From Altibacter sp. (lineage in GTDB: Bacteria > Bacteroidota > Bacteroidia > Flavobacteriales > Flavobacteriaceae), in assembly GCA_002696485.1 (NCBI GenBank), contig NZTP01000094.1, positions 12,502 through 64,288 on the forward strand: a DNA stretch of 51,787 nt, read 5' to 3'. The notes under the pieces were generated by a model, which was given only the letters and a program-made list of their open reading frames with translations, was not told the origin of the DNA and made no database searches. Made by a program: the position numbers and the translations under genes. This document shows, piece after piece, positions 17,088 through 25,165 of the stretch; position 1 is the stretch's first letter, and each line of letters starts with the position of its first letter.

Positions 17088-18098
17088 TTAAGGCTCGATT
17101 TTTCTATGGGTCAGTAAATCAGAGTATTTTTTGGCAAAACGAGGTTCTATAGAATTTATAAACAACAGCCAACCATTAAGTTTTCTTTGTAAATATTCTA
17201 TTTTAGAATCAACTTCGTCTCGAAGGGAAGAGCTGCTGAAATAATCTTGTGGGGTCTTTTCAAGGTCGTAAAGTACATAGCTTCTATATCCAAACTTATT
17301 GATATAGTAGATTTGTTGCCTTAATTTTCTTTTAGTTTTCTTTGAAATTCTTGGCGATTCTTTATCAAATACAGTTAAACCAGTAACATACTGATGCCAA
17401 CCACGTTTCATTAATTTACTTTTAGGCTTATTTATTCTAAATCCGAATTCTGAAATTATCTCTTGGACTTTAGCTTCTATATTAAATTCCTTATCAGATG
17501 AGAAATATAGGTCATCCGCATATCTTGAATAAGTTATATTTTTATCCAGTTTTTCCATCTTTTTATCCAAAGGGTAGAACACAATATTTGCTATTGTTGG
17601 ACTGGTATTGAAGCCTTGGACCAATGCTGATTGAAATGTGACTAATTTAGTCAAATAGGCAGCGGTATCTGTGGTAAAACCTAAATCTTTAAATGATTGC
17701 TCAACAAGACTACTTTTTACGGTATCAAAATAATTTTCAATATCTAAAACAAGAACATATTTTTTAGTCAAATGCTTTGTGGCATTAGTCTTAATATTTC
17801 TGCCTTTAACATAACCGTGAACTGAAGTAGGAGGCTTGTAAAGTGAATTCAAATTTGAGTTTAAGATTTTGAGTGTATTTGATAGAACGTCTGACTGGCA
17901 GGAATATACAACTCTTTTTCCACCATTTTTTTTAGAAATGTTTAGCTTTCTAATTTTTAATGCATCTGGTATTTCAATTTCATTTTCTACATCATTAATA
18001 ACTACATAATCATTATTTGTCATTAACTTAAAGGACATCTCATCGAGCTTAAGGTAATTTACAAGTCGTTTAGTTGTATTAATTTCTGTAGGTTTCAT
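17088..18098 (-). CDS. retron-type reverse transcriptase
   Basis: A 336-residue reverse transcriptase. The catalytic motif YADDLYFSS lies near residue 191, an earlier Asp is in VLVLDIENYFDTV near 118, and QGFNTSPTIAN is the usual template-grip motif. Two signatures point to retrons: NATKH near residue 105 fits the retron NAxxH motif, and VTGL near 240 fits the retron region Y motif. Retron RTs copy a structured RNA into branched msDNA that guards a toxic partner. Here the partner would be the DUF3800-like gene 72 bp upstream on the same strand. No msr-msd RNA is obvious; see the junction stem at 18108-18188. Length agrees with retron RTs. Confidence 0.85.
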   Translation of the reverse strand: MKPTEINTTKRLVNYLKLDEMSFKLMTNNDYVVINDVENEIEIPDALKIRKLNISKKNGGKRVVYSCQSDVLSNTLKILNSNLNSLYKPPTSVHGYVKGRNIKTNATKHLTKKYVLVLDIENYFDTVKSSLVEQSFKDLGFTTDTAAYLTKLVTFQSALVQGFNTSPTIANIVFYPLDKKMEKLDKNITYSRYADDLYFSSDKEFNIEAKVQEIISEFGFRINKPKSKLMKRGWHQYVTGLTVFDKESPRISKKTKRKLRQQIYYINKFGYRSYVLYDLEKTPQDYFSSSSLRDEVDSKIEYLQRKLNGWLLFINSIEPRFAKKYSDLLTHRKIEP

Positions 18099-18107
18099 AT
18101 AATAAAA

Positions 18108-18188
18108 GCGGCGGCAAGGGTAAGAACTAACTGTTATTCTAATACCGAATACGAACTCATATCCGTAAATTTATCCCTTTACCACCGC
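18108..18188 (-). other. imperfect inverted repeat spanning the DUF3800-RT junction, RNA stem candidate
   Basis: GCGGCGGCAAGGGTAA (18108-18123) and TTATCCCTTTACCACCGC (18171-18188) are inverted partners. As minus-strand RNA they form 16 pairs with two G-U wobbles and two single-base bulges, closing a 47-base loop. A small hairpin lies inside (AGAA/TTCT and TAA/TTA around 18123-18140). The upstream arm is the last codons and stop of the DUF3800-like gene; the downstream arm ends at TTTTATTAT and the RT ATG. The loop is too short for a usual msr-msd, so this may be part of the retron RNA or a control element. Confidence 0.5.
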
Positions 18189-18914
18189 AAGTTTTTTTCT
18201 TAAATTCTTAAAGTTTATCGTGTTTTCCTCATTAGCAAATCTACTCAAAAATGAATCATCATTCTGAAAATGAATTAGGGCTATTTTGTCTTTAATTACA
18301 TCAAAGGCACTTTTGGCCCAATTCTCAATATTTCCTTCAGATGATAAAATTTTGTTCAATATGAAACTTACATAATCTGTAATAGGCATATTTGGATTTT
18401 CTTTACTTACAATTTCGTAATTAATAAAATTTAATTTTTTTTGGCTTGAAAATACTGAATTGAGAATTTTATCAAGTGAGCGTTTTTCCACTTCCAATTC
18501 TTCAAAAAAGAATTTATAATATTCTTTTTTGTTCTTTTTGATTCTTGGTATTACACTTTTGTGCAACATCAATTCAATTATTTCATTATCTTCTTTTGTT
18601 GCCTTTAAATTTTCATAATATGTTCCTTCCTTCAAAAGAACAGTGAAATAAGCCCTAAAGTTCAAGTGAGGAAGCAGTCGAAACATTTCGGTCATTACAC
18701 TAATATGGTCTGCTGTAGCGTGAAAGTTGTTTTTCTTAACACGTTCACCGTATTCTGATAATAAAACGTCATCTGCAAGTGTATCTTTTAATTTTTCAAG
18801 CGCTTCTTCCAGCAAATTAGGGGTGTCTGATTTTATACAACCATAAACAAATAATGTGGAATCGTTATTTATGTGTCCAGTTTCATCAACATAATAATAA
18901 TTTGTTTTAGTCAT
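18171..18914 (-). CDS. DUF3800-like protein, probable retron effector
   Basis: A 247-residue protein beginning YYYVDETGHINNDSTLFVYG, as DUF3800 proteins do (an acidic residue in a first strand, in the manner of an RNase H-like fold). The second landmark, NNFHATADHISVMTEMFRLL, and a third near the end (PITDYVSFILNKIL) also fit that family. DUF3800 proteins have been listed among retron-associated genes (type VII in one published classification, from memory). It is transcribed with the reverse transcriptase 72 bp downstream. Predicted role: toxic nuclease-like effector restrained by msDNA; the nuclease activity is inference. Confidence 0.7.
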   Translation of the reverse strand: MTKTNYYYVDETGHINNDSTLFVYGCIKSDTPNLLEEALEKLKDTLADDVLLSEYGERVKKNNFHATADHISVMTEMFRLLPHLNFRAYFTVLLKEGTYYENLKATKEDNEIIELMLHKSVIPRIKKNKKEYYKFFFEELEVEKRSLDKILNSVFSSQKKLNFINYEIVSKENPNMPITDYVSFILNKILSSEGNIENWAKSAFDVIKDKIALIHFQNDDSFLSRFANEENTINFKNLRKKLAVVKG

Positions 18915-18972
18915 TCATCAAATGTAGGAATTCTTTTTTTGTGCTTTAAAATTTATAATTTGACTTCATTTT

Positions 18973-19008
18973 TGTCATTTAGAAGATTAAGGTTACGTTG
19001 AAATGACA
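18973..19008. repeat. 8-bp perfect inverted repeat upstream of the DUF3800-like gene
   Basis: TGTCATTT (18973-18980) and AAATGACA (19001-19008) are perfect inverted copies 20 bases apart, in the 113-bp interval between jetD and the DUF3800-like gene. It may be an operator or a hairpin of a short RNA. In some retrons the RNA lies ahead of the effector gene, so this interval is a second place to look for msr-msd. Confidence 0.4.
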
Positions 19009-19027
19009 GCATCGCATTTTTAAAATA

Positions 19028-19975
19028 CTACACTTTTTTTTCACAAATTATAGATATTGGGTCAATTGTTTGTTCTTCTACCCATTTGTTACTATTAATC
19101 AACGTTTCGATTAATTGTATTTCACCTGGTAGAAAAGCGTTCCGTTCTAATCCCGATAAGGATTCAACTTTCCATTCACTAAAATGTTTTCCCGACTTTA
19201 TTGGTTTTAATAATGGATTTGTTGGTACTATAAGTGTTATAGCCTTTCCTTTATTTCCCAATATTTCCTTTATACGAGTGTAAATTTCCAAACCGTGAAA
19301 ATCCCAATCACAGACATAATAGATTGGAAATTTGATTTTATCAATGGGTACTTCGTATAGCTTTTTGGTGTTATTTCCGCCTAAATACCATAGTTCTATA
19401 TGGTTTTTTCTAAATTCAAAGGGGTCTTTTAAAAAGTCAATATTTTCACATAATAAAATATATTTTGGGTCTAAACAATCAACAACCAAACGATATTGTT
19501 GGTCTTTTGCCGATTCTCTGGGAAACTTTGTTACACCCAAAATCGTTAGGATATCTTTTTTTAATTGAGGTTTGCCATCGAGGAACTTGGAATCTTTATT
19601 TTCAAAAAAGATGCTCGAAAATATTCTCGGTGTGGATAGTTTTTGTCGAAGAGTTTCCCTGTTTTTATGAATAAGAATGAGAGTTTCTAGAATTTCTTGC
19701 GAATAAGTTCTTCTTGCGGAAATTTCAATACCTGCATTTTGAAAAAATTCAGCATAGTATTCAAATTGGTCCAGTAAATGTTCTTCGAAGTAAGCATTAA
19801 ATCCAGTATTCTTAACGATGATATCTATATTGCCATCTTTGTATTTGAGAAGATGACGCTGTTTATAAAGCACATTTTTTACGAACACGTTGCTCATAAG
19901 CTTTACACGAGTGCTTTTCCCTTCATAAAGTTGGTGCAGTCCTTTTAATTGCCGCCAAGTTATTTCCTTTCTCAT
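19028..19975 (-). CDS. jetD: Wadjet protein JetD (TOPRIM nuclease subunit)
   Basis: A 315-residue protein with a helical, basic N-terminal half and a C-terminal TOPRIM-like domain. The acidic motif is visible as VCDWDFHGLEIY near residue 220, preceded by LLCENIDF near 180 carrying the Glu. JetD is the topoisomerase VI-like subunit that cuts plasmid DNA once the SMC complex has stalled. It starts 3 bp after jetC. Somewhat shorter than type I JetD, so the N-terminal arm may be reduced. Last gene of the jet cluster; the DUF3800-like gene follows after 52 codon-free bases plus a dyad. Confidence 0.82.
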   Translation of the reverse strand: MRKEITWRQLKGLHQLYEGKSTRVKLMSNVFVKNVLYKQRHLLKYKDGNIDIIVKNTGFNAYFEEHLLDQFEYYAEFFQNAGIEISARRTYSQEILETLILIHKNRETLRQKLSTPRIFSSIFFENKDSKFLDGKPQLKKDILTILGVTKFPRESAKDQQYRLVVDCLDPKYILLCENIDFLKDPFEFRKNHIELWYLGGNNTKKLYEVPIDKIKFPIYYVCDWDFHGLEIYTRIKEILGNKGKAITLIVPTNPLLKPIKSGKHFSEWKVESLSGLERNAFLPGEIQLIETLINSNKWVEEQTIDPISIICEKKV

Positions 19976-19978
19976 AAG

Positions 19979-22900
19979 CTAAAGTTCACAAAATATGACC
20001 GATGGATGATGGTTAATCCTATCTTGGTCTTTTCTTTTTGAAAGCCTGTAGATATATTGATTTTTTCTTGACAGTTTATTTGGATTGATACCAAGTGAGA
20101 TAACTTGATAATCAAATTTTTCTGCCAACTCTTTAAGCATATCAAAATTAGACCCGATACCTTCTGCTTCATCAATACTCAAAAAACGCAGGCCTGCATT
20201 TTTATTGACCTTTCCGTCCTTAATTAAGGAAAGCTTTGCGATACATAAAAGTGCTATGGATGAATAGGTCTGTCCAGTACTACCCGAATTTTTTTTACCG
20301 CCTTTGGTTATGAGTTCATAATTAAGAGTATAATAAGAGAAGGGGTTGAGCAGCTGCCTAATGGAAACATTTGGTAAAGGCGAAATGCTATGCTCTTTGT
20401 ATGCTAAAAGAATTTTTTCTTCTAGTGTTGGCGCATCCTTTAATTTTGATGTAAGGCTATTTTCCTTATCAAATAAACCAAAATCAAAATTGCCAAGATT
20501 ACCCAAGAAAGCACTTATCCACTGCAATGAAATATCCTTTCTTAAATCTGGTTTTAGGGATGCTGTGTTGTCACCAGTAATTATCATATAATCTTTCTGA
20601 AAAAAGCTATTCATTTTTTTACTATGTGACACCTGTTTGTTTATAGCGGACTGTAAATCTTGTAAGAGGTCCCTTATACTTATCAGTTTATTTTGGTTTA
20701 GCCTAGCATTGGCATCATTGATTTGGTCAAGATATTCAATGATTTTCGGTATTACAGCGGCTTCATCAAATGAGATGTCCTTGAACAATTGCTGTGGTAA
20801 AAGCAAACGAACCAAGTCCATAAAGTTCTTATCGTCCTTAAACTGTTCTGATTTATCTGTGAGTTGATACGCAATTAGCATTGCTTCAAATTGCTTTGAA
20901 TAATCTTCCAATCTTTTCTGGTATTGGCCACTTGCATTTTCGTAATCAATTTTTTCAACTTTTATTTTTGAAAATTCAGCTAGCCATTCTGGATATAATG
21001 TCTCGATTTTAAGGATGCGATTTTCAGCGTCTTCTTTATCATCTATAAGTGTATCTAACTTATCCCTATTATTCAGAATATTTAGCTGTTGTAAATATTC
21101 CTTATGAAATTCTACGGCAAACAGGCTTTCGGCAAATGAAAATTTAGATTTCTGTCGTTCTTTTGAAATATTTAAATCTTTCAACAATTCTTCAACGGTG
21201 TCATCTAATGGTTTTATTTCTTCGATGTTTATTTTTGGCAGTTGGTCTTCTATAGTTTTTAATTCGCGAAACGTAGTGTTTAAATTGTTGTTTTTCTCTT
21301 TAGACGTAGAATGTGACTCTAATAATTCTTGCTCGTTCTTTAAATCTTTAAATATTTGTTCAAGGTTTTCCCTCGCTATTTCAGAAACAGCTTCTTTTAC
21401 TTGTTCTGATAACGCACCATCTTTTCTTGACACCCAAGCAGTAAGGGCATCAGGAATTTCAGTTATGTCATTAAGAAGGAAGGTTTGAAGTTTTTTGAGT
21501 TGGGAAATGTCATTAGTAATCTGTTCAATTTGAGATTTAATCTCTCTGTTAGATTTTGAAAGCAATACTTCAATTTTAGAATGGTCATTCGTATTGAATA
21601 TTTGTTCATCTACATAAGTGATATAAATATTCAGACCGGCAAGTTCAAGCCAAAACCCATTATTCTCTTTTGAATGTAAGTGGTCTTTTAGTGCCGAGAT
21701 GAGTAGTTTAGGGTTTGGTATATATTTACTTCCTTTCTCGGGAAATTCTGGAATTACGGTCTTTAAGTCGTGAAAATGCCGTAGTACACTTTCTTCTTCA
21801 GGAGAGCAAGCTTTGTTTTGTTTAAGTATCCAATGAGAGAGTGTATCTGGATTGTTGAAATCATTGAATTTTACCAACTCATCCGCTAATGACAACCTTT
21901 TTTTAAGTGTTTCTAGAGTTTGATTTTGTTCAACAATTATTGGTTCAAGACCATTTTCAAAGTTTAATGCATCAAAATCAGTTTCTAACCCTTTCGCTTT
22001 AAGAGCTGTATTCAATTTGTCGAGTGCTATTTTAAGTTTTTGTTTTTCAATATAATCTTGAACCACTTTTTTCAGTTGCACATTGTTTTCAATGCGTAAT
22101 TCCGTTTTTATTGTATTACAATAATTGATAAGCTCTACACGCTTGTTCAGTTTAGTAAACTCTAAATTTGATTCATCTAGTTCTGGCAGAAGTAAATTGA
22201 TTTTATGTTGTGTATCACGAAGTTTGCTAGCCTTTAATATAATTAGCTCTTCGATTGCGATTCTAGCGTCAAGAATTTCGCACACTAATTTTTTTAGAGT
22301 TTTTGTGCTTAATTTGAGAACTGTTTTCTTATAGTTCCAATCTATCTCTACAAAATCTCTTAATGACGAATCTTTTAGTTTTTTCAGCTTGTAAAGCCGT
22401 TCTATATTATTGCTTTTATCGGTAAGAGTTTCTATTTCCCTTTTATTTGTCCGGTGCATTGCCACCGAATCTTCATATTTTTTTACGGTTTCTAGGTATT
22501 TATTATAGTATAGCTGATTTTTTTCCTTTCCGAATAAGAACTCTTGCAGCTGTACATCATTTTTTACCGATATTCCCTTTCTTGAAAAGGCTTGCAAAAT
22601 TTTGGCGTAATCACTTAAATCGCTTTTACTGCTGGCAATATCAAGAGGAAGAAGATTGTTATGTAATAGTGCTTCGTGATAGTCTTTAAAAAATGGATAA
22701 ACTTTACACCCGAAATGGTCTGAATTATTCATTTTTGCATCAAAATCAACTAATGTCAAAAGTGTTTCGTCTTGAACAAAATCCTCAACAGTAAAGGGTT
22801 TTTGGAAAGGTTCGAAAACTTTCTGCTCAAAATCTAATCCACCTTGGACTATAAAGGCCTGACTTTGCGTTGACTTTCTTTCGATATAACAACCAATAAG

Positions 22901-23191
22901 CAAGTATTCTTCTTTTTGAACTTCCACATTGATATAGGCGTACCCATAATCGCCTTTTTCACTTGTCTCTATTACCAAGGTATTGAAAGGTCTATCATCT
23001 TTGCTATTTGTTGAAGATTCATACTCTGTAGAACCAATAATGATTAGCTGTAAAAGGTCTGTAAGAATACTTTTGCCCACACCGCTATCGCCAGTAAAAT
23101 CCGTTCTAAATGGATGAAGTTCATAATCAAAGTTTTGATGATGAATTATATTAATCGTTCCGATACTGTGTATTCTTGGAAAATCTTTCAT
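19979..23191 (-). CDS. jetC: Wadjet protein JetC (SMC/MukB-like ATPase)
   Basis: A 1070-residue SMC-type protein. The P-loop FTGDSGVGKSILTD lies near residue 38, a long region rich in Leu, Glu and Lys (about 240-830) is predicted coiled coil, an ABC signature-like SGSTGQTYSSIALL is near 975, and Walker B FLSIDEAEGIG is near 1004. JetC is the loop-extruding motor of Wadjet, related to MksB and MukB. Its ATG overlaps the end of jetB by 4 bp. The order JetA-JetB-JetC-JetD is canonical. Confidence 0.9.
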   Translation of the reverse strand: MKDFPRIHSIGTINIIHHQNFDYELHPFRTDFTGDSGVGKSILTDLLQLIIIGSTEYESSTNSKDDRPFNTLVIETSEKGDYGYAYINVEVQKEEYLLIGCYIERKSTQSQAFIVQGGLDFEQKVFEPFQKPFTVEDFVQDETLLTLVDFDAKMNNSDHFGCKVYPFFKDYHEALLHNNLLPLDIASSKSDLSDYAKILQAFSRKGISVKNDVQLQEFLFGKEKNQLYYNKYLETVKKYEDSVAMHRTNKREIETLTDKSNNIERLYKLKKLKDSSLRDFVEIDWNYKKTVLKLSTKTLKKLVCEILDARIAIEELIILKASKLRDTQHKINLLLPELDESNLEFTKLNKRVELINYCNTIKTELRIENNVQLKKVVQDYIEKQKLKIALDKLNTALKAKGLETDFDALNFENGLEPIIVEQNQTLETLKKRLSLADELVKFNDFNNPDTLSHWILKQNKACSPEEESVLRHFHDLKTVIPEFPEKGSKYIPNPKLLISALKDHLHSKENNGFWLELAGLNIYITYVDEQIFNTNDHSKIEVLLSKSNREIKSQIEQITNDISQLKKLQTFLLNDITEIPDALTAWVSRKDGALSEQVKEAVSEIARENLEQIFKDLKNEQELLESHSTSKEKNNNLNTTFRELKTIEDQLPKINIEEIKPLDDTVEELLKDLNISKERQKSKFSFAESLFAVEFHKEYLQQLNILNNRDKLDTLIDDKEDAENRILKIETLYPEWLAEFSKIKVEKIDYENASGQYQKRLEDYSKQFEAMLIAYQLTDKSEQFKDDKNFMDLVRLLLPQQLFKDISFDEAAVIPKIIEYLDQINDANARLNQNKLISIRDLLQDLQSAINKQVSHSKKMNSFFQKDYMIITGDNTASLKPDLRKDISLQWISAFLGNLGNFDFGLFDKENSLTSKLKDAPTLEEKILLAYKEHSISPLPNVSIRQLLNPFSYYTLNYELITKGGKKNSGSTGQTYSSIALLCIAKLSLIKDGKVNKNAGLRFLSIDEAEGIGSNFDMLKELAEKFDYQVISLGINPNKLSRKNQYIYRLSKRKDQDRINHHPSVIFCEL

Positions 23192-23838
23192 TGATAGCTT
23201 GCAATTATGTCGTCGATTTTAGGAATAATGTCCTCATAAATCGTATTGATGCGTTGAAAAGAAGGTCGGGTTTCAAAATAGTCCTGGTCTAGGTCTATCC
23301 AACCCAAGCGTTTAAAGTTTTGCAGGGCAGCAAGCACCACGTTATCAATCATTTTATCATCGTCATCTATTTTCACGTCACCACTGGATTGTGCAAATAG
23401 GCGAATGAGCCCTTCTTTATATTCTTCATAATCATTTCTAATCATCTCTTGAAGGGCAGCTAAACTATTCAGTTCTACATTACCTTCATAGAAAATGATT
23501 TTATACATAATTATACCGACGATGATGTATTTATTCTTTAGAACGTCTCTATGTGAAGATGGTATTTTACCACGATTGGAAGTGTTGAAATTCAAGAAGA
23601 AGTAAGAATCGGACTGAAGGTTCTCTTCCATAAGATGAATACCGTAGAAATGTTGATAATATTTGTTAAGGTCTTCCTTGTGCTTTTTTAAAAATTTGTA
23701 GTAGTTTATTTGGTCACCATATTCTTGTATGTGAATGCCATCTTTGAGATAATAGTCCAACTCACCAAAATAAGTTGGTGCATCTGGGTCTTCATAAAAT
23801 TTTAAAAACTCTAATGTTCCGTTACTATTGTGTTCCAT
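23188..23838 (-). CDS. jetB: Wadjet protein JetB (MksE/MukE-like)
   Basis: A 216-residue acidic protein with no membrane segment, located between the kleisin-like and SMC-like genes, overlapping the first by 28 bp and the second by 4 bp. The C-terminal region (MIDNVVLAALQNFKRLGWID) is a winged-helix-like segment of the kind found in MukE/MksE. JetB binds the kleisin JetA and completes the SMC ring. The identity rests mainly on position and size, which fit well. Confidence 0.82.
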   Translation of the reverse strand: MEHNSNGTLEFLKFYEDPDAPTYFGELDYYLKDGIHIQEYGDQINYYKFLKKHKEDLNKYYQHFYGIHLMEENLQSDSYFFLNFNTSNRGKIPSSHRDVLKNKYIIVGIIMYKIIFYEGNVELNSLAALQEMIRNDYEEYKEGLIRLFAQSSGDVKIDDDDKMIDNVVLAALQNFKRLGWIDLDQDYFETRPSFQRINTIYEDIIPKIDDIIASYQ

Positions 23839-25148
23839 AATATTAATCCTTCGTTCTTAACAGGTTTGGTTTTATCAATTTTGACATCATATTCATCTTT
23901 TGCATAGCAAAGGTCCAATACTTTAAAAAAAGCTTTGGTGGCAATGGCAAAATCAGATGATTCTCGTAATATCCTAAAATAAATATCAGATAGGTTCATT
24001 TCTTTATTTTTCCTCAATTCCGCAAATATTAGGTTAACCCAATTATCTATGGTATCATAATCATCAAAAGCTTTTTCTAAAATTGCTTGGTTCTCATTTT
24101 CGGCAATTAAATCGGGCTCATATTTTTTTCTGGTCTTTGATTTTGTAGGGAATAGTTCCTTATCCCTATCAAATAGAATGTACTTTGGTCGTTTAAATTT
24201 CACCTCAAAGGATGGCACTTCTTTAGGAAAGATTATTTCTTTATCATACTTAATTCGTTCAAGCGTGGAATATTTCAATAAAAATCGAATGAATCTGTCT
24301 GTTTGAGCACTATATTCAGGGTTTCGAAAGGCTGCAAACAACTGTTTTATTTTCGGCTGAATTCTGTTGAGCCTTCTATCGGTACCACGCAATCTACTTT
24401 GAATGCTATCAAAAAAATCGACTTTAGACTGTATAAGGTCAAGTATTTTTCTGTCGTTTGAGTCGATTCCAGTCAATAACAAGCTTATGGAATTGGTTTC
24501 GGTAAATGCGATTCTCAACTCTTCATTTTTTCTATGAACTTCAGTTAAATCTTCACTGACATTTCGTAGTAGCTTGAGAGGCTTGAGATGTTGAGCCAAT
24601 GTGTCTTTTCTTAATTTGATTACAGATTCGTCTATTTGGCGGTCTAAAAAGTCGATATGTTTTTTAAGTGTGGGATGATAATGTTCAAAATGGATTTCAA
24701 ACCAATCTATCAGAGCTTTTTCCGAACCTAATGAAGCTTCCAGTTGCGACTTAAGCTCTACGCAAATTTTTTTGATTTTTGTAGGTTTAAAACTGCCTTC
24801 CAGTGTTTCCTTCGCAATTTTACAAAAGTTAAGTCCATATTCCTGAAAAGAATAGGTTCTGGTCTCTTCGTCGTAGCTAAAAAAAAATTTTTGCAGCCGT
24901 AAAATCCTTTTCTTGTTATATGATTTTACGTAAAGGTTTTCTTTCTCGTTGGCTGTCATAGTAGCTTCAAACAGCCTATGAATATCGTCGCCTGAAAAAC
25001 TATTGTTTTCGTAACGCCCATTAATAATTCCTTCATAAAGATGTATAACAACTATGCCTTCGCGCTTTTCTGGAAACAGTGCTCGGTAGGTTTCAGATTT
25101 TGATGCCTCATCTTCAAAGTTAAATATGCTTTCTTTTTCCTTGCTCAA
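23811..25148 (-). CDS. jetA: Wadjet protein JetA (MksF/MukF-like kleisin)
   Basis: A 445-residue mostly helical protein with alternating charged segments, a predicted winged-helix N-terminus (GIVVIHLYEGIINGRY) and a long helical middle (residues 150-290). It is the first of the four jet genes and has the size of JetA kleisins. The start codon appears to be TTG at 25148: the frame has no ATG before residue 68, and an in-frame stop lies just upstream. It begins 17 bp after the PHP-ATPase gene, so the two are probably one transcript. Confidence 0.8.
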   Translation of the reverse strand: MSKEKESIFNFEDEASKSETYRALFPEKREGIVVIHLYEGIINGRYENNSFSGDDIHRLFEATMTANEKENLYVKSYNKKRILRLQKFFFSYDEETRTYSFQEYGLNFCKIAKETLEGSFKPTKIKKICVELKSQLEASLGSEKALIDWFEIHFEHYHPTLKKHIDFLDRQIDESVIKLRKDTLAQHLKPLKLLRNVSEDLTEVHRKNEELRIAFTETNSISLLLTGIDSNDRKILDLIQSKVDFFDSIQSRLRGTDRRLNRIQPKIKQLFAAFRNPEYSAQTDRFIRFLLKYSTLERIKYDKEIIFPKEVPSFEVKFKRPKYILFDRDKELFPTKSKTRKKYEPDLIAENENQAILEKAFDDYDTIDNWVNLIFAELRKNKEMNLSDIYFRILRESSDFAIATKAFFKVLDLCYAKDEYDVKIDKTKPVKNEGLILWNTIVTEH

Positions 25149-25165
25149 TATATCATTTGTATGTT

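Noticed and set aside
19028-25148. Chromosomal MukBEF/MksBEF condensin instead of Wadjet
   Set aside because: The fourth gene is a TOPRIM/JetD-type protein and the cluster lies inside an ICE, which is the Wadjet (MksBEFG) arrangement.
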